Shown in pieces: positions 7,866-16,235 of a DNA stretch of 64,000 nucleotides (its first letter is position 1; each line of letters starts with the position of its first letter). Below the pieces are notes generated by a model. The model did not search any database and was not told where the DNA came from. It saw only the letters and a list, made by a program, of their open reading frames with translations. The stretch is from Campylobacter showae. Its GTDB lineage: Bacteria; Campylobacterota; Campylobacteria; Campylobacterales; Campylobacteraceae. The position numbers and the translations under genes were made by a program. The stretch is from positions 2,098,359 to 2,162,358 of the forward strand of contig NZ_UWOK01000001.1 in assembly GCF_900573985.1 (NCBI RefSeq), read 5' to 3'.

Positions 7866-8771
7866 TCACGCAAGTCGGTAAAATTTAGTTCCCGCCGCAT
7901 CTACTACTTTTATCTTTCCGTCTGCTAAAAGCTCCTGTAAATTTTGTTTCGAGCTTTCAGAAAAGCTATTTATCACGTCGTTTTCGCTTTGCGGGCGGCG
8001 TTTTAATAGCTCAAGTAGCTCCTCTTTGCTAAGCTCGAATTTTTCATCGCCGTATTTTGCCGACGCTATCACGCACGGTACGCTGGAAATTTGCTGTGCA
8101 AGCTCACGCAAGAGCTCCTGGCTCACGCCTTTTACCGGGTATGCGGGCGGGCGGTCGATGGTGCTTATGTCCACGCGGGCTGGTGAAATTTGATCTAGTG
8201 CCGCATTTAGCGCTTCAAATTCAGCTTTCGTGTCATTTAATCCTTTTACGACCAGGATTTCAAGCACTAGCTCGCCTTTAAACTCTCGCCTAAATTTAGC
8301 CATCGCAGCCACTAGCTCGCCAACATCGATATTATCGCCCGAGCGATCGATCCTAGCAAAGGTTTTTTGCACAGCGCTATCAAGGCTAAATTTGACGATA
8401 TCAAGCCCTTTTAGCGCCTCGCAAATTTTAGGATCAAGCACGCCCGAGCCGTTTGAGAGTATTAGCGTTTTAGCCCGGCCTTTTATCAAATTTAGCTCGC
8501 GTACTAGCCACGCAAGATCGGGATAAAGCGTCGGTTCGCCATTTGCCGTGAGCGTGATGACGTCGATATGCGGATGCACGGCAAGTGCGGCCTTCACCTC
8601 GGCGATTACTTGCTCTACGCTTGGCGGATTTTCTATCACTGCGACGGGTTTTGCCGCCGTGAGTTCACAATAAACGCAGTCAAAGTTACAGCACTTTTGC
8701 GCGGGCGATAGATCGACACCCAGCGAAGCGCCAAACCTGCGCGAGCTAACGGGACCAAAGACGATTTGCAT
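7866..8771 (-). CDS. Radical SAM protein
   Basis: 301 residues. CCNFDCVYCEL near residue 27-37 gives the CxxxCxxC cluster-binding motif of radical SAM enzymes; TANGEPTLYPD (~75-85) is the GGE-like SAM-binding segment with A-N-G-E. The N-terminus FGPVSSRRFGASLGVDLSP is typical of a widespread radical SAM group often annotated beside tRNA or molybdopterin work but with no settled substrate. The last ~70 residues (SKEELLELLKRRPQSENDV...SKQNLQELLADGKIKVV) look like a winged-helix add-on. ATG is preceded by AGGAAA. I do not assign a reaction. Confidence 0.85.
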   Translation of the reverse strand: MQIVFGPVSSRRFGASLGVDLSPAQKCCNFDCVYCELTAAKPVAVIENPPSVEQVIAEVKAALAVHPHIDVITLTANGEPTLYPDLAWLVRELNLIKGRAKTLILSNGSGVLDPKICEALKGLDIVKFSLDSAVQKTFARIDRSGDNIDVGELVAAMAKFRREFKGELVLEILVVKGLNDTKAEFEALNAALDQISPARVDISTIDRPPAYPVKGVSQELLRELAQQISSVPCVIASAKYGDEKFELSKEELLELLKRRPQSENDVINSFSESSKQNLQELLADGKIKVVDAAGTKFYRLA

Positions 8772-9022
8772 TGATTTTCCTAAATTTAAGATGTGCGATT
8801 ATACTAAAAGCCAGGGCAAAATTTATTAAAGCGGATAAAAAGAATATAAATCCTGAAAAATATTTAGATTTAAGCCGATTTAGTAGCAAATTTTAAAATA
8901 CGCGATAAGCCCAATACGAAATTTATCTACCGCGCAAAAAGCTTTTAAAAAGATATAAAGCAAAATTCGAAAATTTAGTTTCTCTCAAATTTTGCTTTAC
9001 CCCAATTTAAAAATCATACATA
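8772..9022. other. AT-rich spacer
   Basis: No gene, RNA or strong hairpin seen; it lies between the divergently read chemoreceptor 3' end and the radical SAM start. The remainder of the gap is the tandem repeat described separately. Confidence 0.6.
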
Positions 9023-9031
9023 AGAGTCAAA

Positions 9032-9063
9032 TTTGACGGTTCTGCACAAAAAGAACCGTCAAA
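9032..9063 (-). terminator. Terminator-like hairpin, distal copy
   Basis: Perfect 12-bp stem TTTGACGGTTCT / AGAACCGTCAAA with an 8-nt loop. The T tract after the stem on the minus strand is weak (TTT then GACTCTT), so efficiency is uncertain. Confidence 0.65.
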
Positions 9064-9094
9064 ATGGCTAAAATTTCTTTTTCCTAGAGTCAAA

Positions 9095-9126
9095 TTTGAC
9101 GGTTCTGCACAAAAAGAACCGTCAAA
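9095..9126 (-). terminator. Terminator-like hairpin, proximal copy
   Basis: Identical to the distal copy, 5 bp after the chemoreceptor stop codon; it is the first barrier met by transcripts of hemE and the chemoreceptor. Confidence 0.65.
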
Positions 9127-9130
9127 ATGG

Positions 9131-11083
9131 CTAAAATTTCTTTTTCCTTACGTCTTCTACGATCGCCTTTGCCATGCTGTCTACCTCGGCGGTTACGATG
9201 CTCGTGTCGTTTGCGACCCTGACGTTTTGCTTAGTTAGCTCATCGACCTCAGCTACGCCTTGATTTATCATATTTATAGCTTCGCTTTGCTCCCTGATGC
9301 TTTCGCTCATCTCGTTGATGCTTTGAGCTAGCACGTTTGCGTTGGCTTCGATTTCGCCGAGGGATTTTTGCGTACGTTCGGCTAGCTTACGAACCTCATC
9401 GGCCACGACCGCAAAGCCTCTGCCGTGTTCGCCTGCGCGCGCTGCTTCGATGGCTGCGTTAAGCGCTAGCAAGTTTGTCTGATCGGCGATATCGCGGATG
9501 ATGACGATGATGTTTTTGATCTCCTCGCTTTGGCGAGTTACGTCTTCGGCCTTTTGGCTAATGGCATTCATAGAACTACTCATCTCCTCGACTGCCGCAG
9601 CGCTCTCTTGTAGCGAATTAGCCTGCGAATTAGCGCCTTGCGTGACTTGCTGCATCGAGCGAGCTAAAAACTCGGCCTTTTCTTCAAGCGTATGCGCCTG
9701 CTCCAAATTTGCCCTTAGCATACCGGCTATTTCTTCGCCTAAAGCATTGATACCGGCAGCTACTTTACCTTCGTCGTCAAGCCTTTTTGTAAAATCCTGA
9801 TTTTTAAAGCTTTCGAGCAAATTTAAGACCTCGTCGCCGCTTGCGGCTATGGCTTGTTTTAGCGCGATTTGTAGGTCTTTAAAAGTCTGTTTTAGCTGGC
9901 TAAGAGCCGGATTTGAGGTGTCGGCGTTTAGCTGGGCTACATAGTTGCCCTTGCCTATCTGCCCTACAAACGCGTTGGCCTCTTTTATGAAGCTATTTTG
10001 CTCGGCGAGATTTGCCTCGATTTGCCTGATATTTTCGTTTATCAGCGCGCTCATCTGTCCGATCTCGTCGCTTCCGCTGCGCTCTAACGTTTCGGCTTTG
10101 TCGGTTTTATTGTTTAAAAATTCGAAAAATCTCACAAGGCCGTTTTTAGTCTGATCAATACCTGAGATTAAATTTTTACCGATTATGATAGAAGCCAGCA
10201 GCATCAAAAGCACACACACGGCGATAACCGTACCGCTAAATACGAGCTGTGCCGTCGCTTCGCTTTTTACCTGCGAGGCTGCATTTTTCATATCGCTTAA
10301 TAGCTTTAGCTCTAGCTCCCTCATCGCATCTATAGATAAGGTTATTTTTGAAAACCAAGTCGCGGGGTCGTACGATATATCCTCGGTAGCGACTACGTTT
10401 TTGATGATGTTCATCGCATCGTTAAAGTCCGCCTTTTTCCTCGCGATAGTATCAAATTCAGCACTGAATTCTTTCGGATTGTACTCGTCGAAATCCTGCA
10501 TAAATTTATTGATTACGCTATTTAGGGCAACTACTTTATTGTAGTCTTCTTTAGTTATGCTCTTTTTAGTGAAAACTCCGTTTAGAGTTGCTCGCAAGAT
10601 ACCGAATGATTCCTTTATCTCCCCGACGATAATAATGCGTTTTAAATCATCAACGAGGCTAGGCTCCAGTTTGTCGCTATATCCGTTTATAGCGATAACT
10701 TCTTTTCTTAGTATTTTAGTTATACGTCCGATTAGATTATCGCCGCTTCTTTGATCTACGCCCGAGCGAATGCTAGCTATCTCTGGAGCTATTTCGTTCT
10801 TTTCCGCAAGCTTCTCAAGCGCCGCATCCACGTTCTTGCGCTGAGCCACGAGTTTAGCATTATCTCCCCCGGCTAGCACTCCGGAGCTAAAACCGCGCTC
10901 TTTTTGCATCTCGTGAATGAAGTCGTTTTGATTTATGATCGTATCGACGATTCGCTCGCTGTAATCGGCTTTATCGCGAGTTTTGATAATACCGTTTAGC
11001 ATATAGGCGCTAATGATACCAAGACCTATTAGCCCGACTAGAGCTATGACTAAAATTTTAAGTTTTATGCTCAGATTGTTCAT
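9131..11083 (-). CDS. Methyl-accepting chemotaxis protein with NIT sensor domain
   Basis: 650 residues. Residues 7-29 form TM1, ~280-302 TM2. The periplasmic part contains [14 protein letters not shown] (58-70), the signature of the nitrate/nitrite-sensing NIT domain, and its closing [16 protein letters not shown] segment. A HAMP region follows, then the signalling tip [24 protein letters not shown]... with [18 protein letters not shown]. Ligand nitrate/nitrite is inferred from the domain. GGAGGAAGG sits right before the ATG. It starts 10 bp after hemE, so it is likely in the hemE operon. Its 3' end lies in the 63-bp duplication; the C-terminus RKKKF lacks a CheR/CheB-binding pentapeptide. 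Confidence 0.93.
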   Translation of the reverse strand: MNNLSIKLKILVIALVGLIGLGIISAYMLNGIIKTRDKADYSERIVDTIINQNDFIHEMQKERGFSSGVLAGGDNAKLVAQRKNVDAALEKLAEKNEIAPEIASIRSGVDQRSGDNLIGRITKILRKEVIAINGYSDKLEPSLVDDLKRIIIVGEIKESFGILRATLNGVFTKKSITKEDYNKVVALNSVINKFMQDFDEYNPKEFSAEFDTIARKKADFNDAMNIIKNVVATEDISYDPATWFSKITLSIDAMRELELKLLSDMKNAASQVKSEATAQLVFSGTVIAVCVLLMLLASIIIGKNLISGIDQTKNGLVRFFEFLNNKTDKAETLERSGSDEIGQMSALINENIRQIEANLAEQNSFIKEANAFVGQIGKGNYVAQLNADTSNPALSQLKQTFKDLQIALKQAIAASGDEVLNLLESFKNQDFTKRLDDEGKVAAGINALGEEIAGMLRANLEQAHTLEEKAEFLARSMQQVTQGANSQANSLQESAAAVEEMSSSMNAISQKAEDVTRQSEEIKNIIVIIRDIADQTNLLALNAAIEAARAGEHGRGFAVVADEVRKLAERTQKSLGEIEANANVLAQSINEMSESIREQSEAINMINQGVAEVDELTKQNVRVANDTSIVTAEVDSMAKAIVEDVRKKKF

Positions 11084-11093
11084 CCTTCCTCCT

Positions 11094-12116
11094 TTATCTT
11101 GTGCTTTTTTCTTGCACTCGTTTTATAAAATATTTCGCGTTTTCTACGGGAACGTCCGGCAAAATACCGTGTCCGAGATTAAAGATATGCGGCGCGTTTT
11201 TCATCGTCTGCAAAATTCGTTCCACACCCGCGTCGATCGCCTCTTTGCTATAAAGGCGCGTAGGCTCCATATTTCCTTGAAGGACGTATTTCGGGCTTAG
11301 TTTTGCTTTGGCAAGCTCGATCGGCGTACTCCAATCCACGCCAAAAACCTCAAAATTTCCCGAAATTTTATCCAGATATCCGCTTATGCCTTTTGGAAAA
11401 ACGATAACCGGAATTTGCGGGAATTCAGCCTTAAGCGCATCCACTATATCCATGATATATTTCCAACCGAACTTAAAATACGCCTCATCCTCCAGCGCAG
11501 CCGCCCAGCTGTCAAAAATTTGCACCGCATTTACGCCGGCTTTTATCTGCTCTTTCATGTAGCCTATGAGCGCGGCCGTGACCTTGGCTAAAATTTGATG
11601 CATAAACTCGGGATTTGAATACAAAAGCTTTTTGCTAACCGCGTAGGTTTTCGTCCCGCCGCCCTCGATCATATACGTAGCTATCGTCCACGGCGCACCG
11701 CAAAATCCGATCAGCGCTTTATCCTGCGCCAAATTTTCGCGCGTTAGCTTGATCGTATCGTATACGTAGTCTAAATTTTTGATTGATTTTTGGACGTCTA
11801 GCCTATCTAGATCCTCTCTCGTCTTGATAGAATCACTAAATACGGGCCCCTCGCCTTGGACGAATTTAAGATCCATGCCCATCTCAAGCGGTACGACGAG
11901 AATATCGCTAAAAAGTATCGCCGCATCGACGCCTAAAATTTCAACCGGCTGGATCGTGACCTCGCTAGCTTTTTTATAATCCTTACAAAGCGATAAAAAA
12001 TCTCCCGCCGCAGAGCGAACTCGCATATACTCGGGCAGATAACGACCTGCCTGCCGCATCATCCAAACGGGCGTATAAGGCGTAGGTTTTTTTAAACAAG
12101 CGTCGATGAAAATCAT
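11094..12116 (-). CDS. hemE: Uroporphyrinogen decarboxylase
   Basis: 340 residues, the normal length. It decarboxylates the four acetate side chains of uroporphyrinogen III to give coproporphyrinogen III in heme synthesis. [15 protein letters not shown] near residue 17-31 is the N-terminal HemE signature with the substrate-binding Arg; [16 protein letters not shown] is the second signature; the C-terminal [15 protein letters not shown] is also diagnostic. It lies between a dicarboxylate symporter gene upstream (48-bp gap) and the chemoreceptor downstream (10 bp), all on the minus strand. Confidence 0.98.
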   Translation of the reverse strand: MIFIDACLKKPTPYTPVWMMRQAGRYLPEYMRVRSAAGDFLSLCKDYKKASEVTIQPVEILGVDAAILFSDILVVPLEMGMDLKFVQGEGPVFSDSIKTREDLDRLDVQKSIKNLDYVYDTIKLTRENLAQDKALIGFCGAPWTIATYMIEGGGTKTYAVSKKLLYSNPEFMHQILAKVTAALIGYMKEQIKAGVNAVQIFDSWAAALEDEAYFKFGWKYIMDIVDALKAEFPQIPVIVFPKGISGYLDKISGNFEVFGVDWSTPIELAKAKLSPKYVLQGNMEPTRLYSKEAIDAGVERILQTMKNAPHIFNLGHGILPDVPVENAKYFIKRVQEKSTR

Positions 12117-12164
12117 ATATTTCCTTTAAATTTTTAGCGATTTTATCTAAATATTTATTAAATT

Positions 12165-13463
12165 CTAATCCGCCCACTTACTTTCGTCTAATTTTTTTTC
12201 ATTTTTGGCCACAACTAGCGCGCCCAGCATATCTCCCGTCACGTTCATCGACGTGCGCCCCATATCAAGGATCGCGTCGATACCCAAAATCAGCGCATAC
12301 GCAGCGGCTACCGCGCTTCCGCCCTCGACTTTTAGACCGACTGATTCAAGCACCATCAAAAGCATTATCGCGCCCGCTCCGGGCACTCCGGCAGTCCCGA
12401 CGGCGGCAAGGACGGCCGTTAGTATTATGGTCATTTTGGCCCCCGAGTCAAGCTCTACGCCCACGGCGTTAGCGATAAACATCGCGCAGATACCTAGATA
12501 TATGATCGTGCCGTTCATATTTACGGTGGCGCCCACGGGAAGCGCAAAGCCGTAGATTTGCTTTGGGATACCCATATCTTCTTCGGCCGTTTTCATGGAG
12601 ATAGGCAGCGTTCCGCCCGAGCTTCTAGTTACGAAAGCCGTTAGCATAGGCGGGCGAACTTTTTTGATAAATTTAAACGGATTGATTTTAACGATCAAGC
12701 AGATCAAGAAATAAACGACGAAAATTTGAGCCGCAAAGCCGATATACGCGCTAACCGTAACGCCCAAAAGCGGTCCGAAAGCCTTTACGCCTTGCTGAGA
12801 AAATACGATAAATATAAGCGCGAAAACACCAAACGGCGCGTACTCCATGATCCATCTTATGACGTAAAACATGATGTGGTTGATCCCGTCAAATACGTCG
12901 TATATCAAATTTCCCAGCCTGCTAAGCCTCTCGTCTTTGCTATCCTTTAAAAACGAAAGCGCGACGCCGAAAAATAGGCTAAAAGTTATGATTTGTAAAA
13001 TTTCGCCCTTTGCAATAGCTTCAAAAGGGTTAGTAGGAAATAAATTTACGAGTATCGACGACATGCTAGGCGCATTTGCGGCTTTGCCGCCTATGTCGCC
13101 GCTGCCGGTTATGTGCAGTCCGGCTCCAGGCTCCAAAATAAGACCGACCGCAAGCCCGACTATGATGGCTAAAAACGACGTCAAGATGTAAAAAATCAGC
13201 ACCTTTGCCCCTACTCTGCCAAGATCGGAAGGCGAGATGGAGCTACAGCCCACGATGAGCGAAGCCATAACGATAGGCACGATGATCATTTTAAGAAGCC
13301 TTATGAACACGTCGCCAAAAGGCTTTAGGATAACTATCGCGTCCTTTGCGTCTTGAAAAATGATGCCGCAAACGGCGCCCAAAATAAGTCCGGCTAAAAT
13401 TTTTAGAAGCAAATTCGCCTCGAAATATTTTTGAATTATTCCGCGTTTAGCGTTTGGTTGCAC
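12165..13463 (-). CDS. Dicarboxylate/amino acid:cation symporter (DAACS family)
   Basis: 432 residues, inner membrane. The family signatures are clear: SSGGTLPISMKTAEE (HP1 serine-rich loop), GFALPVGATVNMNGTIIY (TM7 with N-M-N-G-T) and AAVGTAGVPGAGAIMLLMVL (HP2). Residues ~380-410 hold the substrate-specific D-x-x-x-D...N segment (GIDAILDMGRTSMNVTGD). The Arg in DMGRTSMN is the residue that usually marks acidic substrates such as glutamate, aspartate or C4-dicarboxylates; which one is not decided here. It may be co-transcribed with hemE. Confidence 0.92.
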   Translation of the reverse strand: MQPNAKRGIIQKYFEANLLLKILAGLILGAVCGIIFQDAKDAIVILKPFGDVFIRLLKMIIVPIVMASLIVGCSSISPSDLGRVGAKVLIFYILTSFLAIIVGLAVGLILEPGAGLHITGSGDIGGKAANAPSMSSILVNLFPTNPFEAIAKGEILQIITFSLFFGVALSFLKDSKDERLSRLGNLIYDVFDGINHIMFYVIRWIMEYAPFGVFALIFIVFSQQGVKAFGPLLGVTVSAYIGFAAQIFVVYFLICLIVKINPFKFIKKVRPPMLTAFVTRSSGGTLPISMKTAEEDMGIPKQIYGFALPVGATVNMNGTIIYLGICAMFIANAVGVELDSGAKMTIILTAVLAAVGTAGVPGAGAIMLLMVLESVGLKVEGGSAVAAAYALILGIDAILDMGRTSMNVTGDMLGALVVAKNEKKLDESKWAD

Positions 13464-13582
13464 GAAATCTCCTTTAAATTTAATCCGTGAATTATAAGTA
13501 AATTTTTCTTAAACTACAAACACTTCTGTTTTTTAAATTACGGATTAAATTTAAAGCGAGAAAATTTTAAAAGGCGCAAATT

Positions 13583-14005
13583 TTAGTTTTTAGCCGCCAG
13601 TTCGTCTAGCAAATTTTGTAAATTTACACCCGCCAAGCTATCAAACATCGCTTGCTGCGCAGAGGCAAATTTAGGCGTCAAAAGCGCCTCGATCCTACCT
13701 CCTAGCGGACAAGGCGGCGGCGAGTTTTTGTGGATTTTAAAGATGTCGTTTTCGCCCTCGTTTACCGCCGAAAATATATCAAAAAGCGTGATCTGTTCAG
13801 GCTTTTTAGCTAGGCTCGCCCCGCCCGTGCCCGCGCTTACGTTTATCAAATTTGCCGATTTTAAAAGCCTAATGATATTTCGCACGATGACGGGGTTCGT
13901 GCCGATCGTACCGGCCAAAAACTCGCTCGTGTTTTTCTCGTCCTTAAAAAACTCGCAGCTAAGCAATATATGTATAGCGATGGAAAATTTTTGTCCTATT
14001 TGCAT
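13583..14005 (-). CDS. Rrf2-family transcriptional regulator
   Basis: 140 residues. The N-terminal winged helix reads FSIAIHILLSCEF...TSEFLAGTIGTNPVIVRNIIRLLKSANLI, followed by GTGGASLAKKPEQITLFDIFSAV, the standard Rrf2 wing and effector start. One Cys (CPLGG) lies in the position where Fe-S-binding members have three, so it is more like the YwnA type than IscR or NsrR. It is transcribed after a decayed NAD(P)H-binding gene and a cupin gene; two identical-spacing palindromes at the cupin promoter are good candidates for its operators (inference). Confidence 0.88.
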   Translation of the reverse strand: MQIGQKFSIAIHILLSCEFFKDEKNTSEFLAGTIGTNPVIVRNIIRLLKSANLINVSAGTGGASLAKKPEQITLFDIFSAVNEGENDIFKIHKNSPPPCPLGGRIEALLTPKFASAQQAMFDSLAGVNLQNLLDELAAKN

Positions 14006-14031
14006 AATCAGCCTTGATTTAAATTTAAAAA

Positions 14032-14052
14032 CCGCACGTTAGTTTCGTGCGG
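14032..14052 (-). terminator. Intrinsic terminator
   Basis: CCGCACG (14032-14038) pairs with CGTGCGG (14046-14052) over a 7-nt loop; on the minus strand the stem is followed by TTTTTAAATTT. It lies between the decayed NAD(P)H-binding gene and the Rrf2 gene and would separate them. Confidence 0.65.
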
Positions 14053-14086
14053 CGTTATTTTAGCTAAATTACGCAAAATTTTAAAC

Positions 14087-14722
14087 TCACGCCCTCTCGC
14101 CGACTGCGGTAAAGCGCTTTTGCACGAAATTTCTATTTTTTAGCTCGTCAATGATCGCGATCGCAAGATCGGCGTAGCTGATGTAGCTCTCGTTTTGCGA
14201 GTTTAGTATGACGTGATCGTTACCGAGCACGTATTTGCCGGTGCGAGCGCCATCTGCGTCGTAGTCCCCCGCAGGCGAAACGTAGGTCCAAAGCACGTCA
14301 GGTTTGGTTTTTAGCTCAAAAAACGACTCCGCAGCCGCCCTTGCCACGCCCATATACTCAGGCGGGAAGCCCGGCGTATCCATAGCCATAGTACCTTTGT
14401 CGTCCACAAGCAGCGTACCGGCGCCGCCGATGACTAGTAGTCTCGTTTTCGTACCGCTAAGCGCGTCTGCGAGGTGTTTTGCTACTTTTTTATGAAGCGG
14501 AAAAGTCTCGTCGCTCTAAGCCGCAAATGCGCTAATAACGGCGTCAAAGCCCGCCAAATCGGCTTTGCTAAGCTCAAAAACATCTTTAATAGACCACTTT
14601 GACGTCGCCATTTTTATACTCTTTGTTTCGTACGATCGCCGTGACGTCGTAGCCTTATTTTAGGGTCTCTTTTACTAAATTTACGCCCGTTTGCCGTTTG
14701 CTCCGATGATTGCTATTTTCAT
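14087..14722 (-). pseudogene. Decayed NAD(P)H-binding (NmrA/YwnB-like) protein gene
   Basis: The conceptual protein starts MKIAIIGANGK (Rossmann G-x-x-G) and ends in an intact run of 106 codons from 14407 to 14087. Between them are a lost base in the GGCAAACGG stretch (~14691-14700), an in-frame TAA at 14655-14657, a frame change at ~14585-14592 and an in-frame TAG at 14516-14518 where relatives have Trp. Restoring these gives a normal atypical short-chain reductase of ~212 residues (VIGGAGTLLVD, PPEYM). The several independent lesions suggest true decay, though one or two could be sequencing errors. It is next to the Rrf2 regulator. Confidence 0.8.
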
Positions 14723-14764
14723 TGTTTTCCTTTAAATTTGATTTGTTTTTATTGCCGCGTAAAT

Positions 14765-15139
14765 TTACAGCCAGCTTGGCTTTACATCCTCGTTTATCAC
14801 GCCGTCGCCGTTAGTGTACTGCTCCAGGCTGCCGCGTTTGGTCTGGATACAGATAAACTTCATCCCCTGCGCGCCCGCCTTAAAGCACCTTTTGCCGTCC
14901 GGATCGATGCGGATCGCATCGCCCTCGCCCACCGCCTTCTCCTCGCCGTCGATGAAAAGCGTACCGCCGCCTTTTAACACCAAATAAAGCTCCTCATTTT
15001 GCTTGTGCGAATGCACGAACGGCACGCTTGCGTTTGCGGGAAGCTCGTTGATAGAAAGCTCGCAGCCGCTTAAATTTAGAGCGTCTTTTAGCTCGACTCT
15101 CGGCGCATTTTTCGTTGAAACGATCTTGTAGTTTGACAT
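14765..15139 (-). CDS. Cupin-domain protein
   Basis: 124 residues from ATG at 15137-15139, chosen because AAGGAG precedes it; the frame is open 84 bp further but runs over the promoter. A single cupin_2 barrel: PFVHSHKQNEELYLVLKGGGTLFIDG provides the H-x-H-x-x-x-x-E metal ligands, and GEGDAIRIDPDGKRCFKAG the second motif (its His replaced by Arg/Cys). Small cytosolic protein of unknown substrate. It is the first gene of a unit with the decayed reductase and the Rrf2 gene, under a promoter flanked by two palindromes. Confidence 0.85.
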   Translation of the reverse strand: MSNYKIVSTKNAPRVELKDALNLSGCELSINELPANASVPFVHSHKQNEELYLVLKGGGTLFIDGEEKAVGEGDAIRIDPDGKRCFKAGAQGMKFICIQTKRGSLEQYTNGDGVINEDVKPSWL

Positions 15140-15161
15140 CTTTTTCTCCTTAGAAATTTTT

Positions 15162-15184
15162 GTTGTAATGCTATAACTTACAAC
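15162..15184. promoter_or_regulatory. Palindromic operator copy 1
   Basis: GTTGTAA (15162-15168), 9-bp spacer, TTACAAC (15178-15184). It lies downstream of the cupin promoter -10, where bound repressor would block transcription. Confidence 0.75.
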
Positions 15185-15194
15185 CGATGAGCGA

Positions 15195-15223
15195 AGTATA
15201 ATAAATTTTTGTTGTAATGTCAA
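15195..15223 (-). promoter_or_regulatory. Sigma-70 promoter of the cupin gene
   Basis: On the minus strand TTGACA (15218-15223), 17-bp spacer, TATACT (15195-15200). The -35 box lies inside operator copy 2. Confidence 0.75.
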
Positions 15224-15238
15224 GAGTTACAACAAAAA
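15206..15238. promoter_or_regulatory. Palindromic operator copy 2
   Basis: TTTTTGTTGTAA (15206-15217), 9-bp spacer, TTACAACAAAAA (15227-15238): perfect 12-bp arms with the same core and spacer as copy 1. It overlaps the -35 box. Best guess for the binder is the Rrf2 regulator 1.1 kb downstream. Confidence 0.8.
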
Positions 15239-15307
15239 TTTTCAAAAAAATTTGACGCAAATTTTAAAATCAGCTAAAATCCGCGCCATTTTAACCGAAG
15301 GATTTTT

Positions 15308-16183
15308 ATGCAAAATAGCGCATTTAAGACGCTAACGCTCATAGCAAAGAAAAATTTTAAAAAACTGTTTTTAACGTTTAGTCTAGTTTTGGCGGAAAAC
15401 GGGCTATTTCTCGTCTATCCCGTACTAGCAGGCATAGCCATAAACGCCATCGTAGCCGGCGACACGATTATGGCGCTTAGCTACTCGGGCTTAGTGTTCG
15501 TAGGCTGGGGACTCGGCTCGATTAGGCGGCGTGTGGATACGCAGGTATTTACTAGGATATATGCAGGACTTGCCGTAAGCGTGATAATGAACGAAAAAAG
15601 AGCCGCAAAAGACGAAAGCGCCGTAATCGCAAGAGCAAATTTATCTCGCGAATTCGTGGATTTTTTCGAGCAGCATTTTCCCGTGTTTTTCACCTCGGTC
15701 GTTTCGATTTTCGGCTCGGCGATCATGCTTTTATTTATCGAGTTCTACGTAGGTTTGGCAGTTTTTGCCCTGCTCGCGGTTTTTGGAGTTTTACTACCCA
15801 AATACATCGCCAAAAACGACCGCTTGTATCTCAAGCTAAACAACCAGCTAGAGCGCGAGGCAGGACGCATAAGCGCAGGCGATGAGCGCACGCTAAAGCG
15901 CCACTACGACGTGCTATCAAAGCTTCGTATCCGCATCTCAAACAGAGAGGCGATGAGTTTTTTTATCATCGGCGCGAGTGCGGCGGCGATTTTTAGCTTG
16001 GCGATATTTTTACTCTCGAGCAATCATGCAAATGCGGGTCACATCTACTCGGTGCTTACCTATCTATGGACGTTTGCGATCAGTCTTGACGACGCGCCGA
16101 GGCTAGTGGAAGAGTTTAGTAAGCTAAAAGACATAGGCAAGCGCGTAAACGTCGAGTTAGAGGGGGATTTGGCTAAAATTTAA
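15308..16183 (+). CDS. ABC-transporter-type six-TM membrane protein without ATPase domain
   Basis: 291 residues; AAGGA precedes the ATG. About six membrane helices arranged as in ABC exporter domains (pairs at ~20-60, ~130-165, ~225-260), with the coupling-helix-like charged segment RIYAGLAVSVIMNEKRAA after helix 2 region. The protein ends at DIGKRVNVELEGDL where a nucleotide-binding domain would begin; no Walker A, signature or Walker B follows, and no ATPase gene is adjacent. Such stand-alone ABC 6-TM proteins are known in Campylobacterota but have no defined function that I know of. A CDF metal exporter gene follows 52 bp downstream. Confidence 0.75.
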   Translation: MQNSAFKTLTLIAKKNFKKLFLTFSLVLAENGLFLVYPVLAGIAINAIVAGDTIMALSYSGLVFVGWGLGSIRRRVDTQVFTRIYAGLAVSVIMNEKRAAKDESAVIARANLSREFVDFFEQHFPVFFTSVVSIFGSAIMLLFIEFYVGLAVFALLAVFGVLLPKYIAKNDRLYLKLNNQLEREAGRISAGDERTLKRHYDVLSKLRIRISNREAMSFFIIGASAAAIFSLAIFLLSSNHANAGHIYSVLTYLWTFAISLDDAPRLVEEFSKLKDIGKRVNVELEGDLAKI

Positions 16184-16235
16184 GCGCTTTTTTAGGGTAT
16201 AATGTACCTAAAATTTGCCGAAAAACGAGGTCAAA

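Larger units (their letters stand above)
9023..9148. repeat. Perfect 63-bp tandem duplication carrying a terminator-like hairpin
   Basis: Two identical 63-bp units, 9023-9085 and 9086-9148, head to tail. Each unit holds the last codons and stop of the chemoreceptor gene (one copy active, one a relic) and a hairpin. The unit begins AGAGTCAAATTTGACGG and ends TTCTTTTTCCT. The duplication left the chemoreceptor frame intact. Confidence 0.95.
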
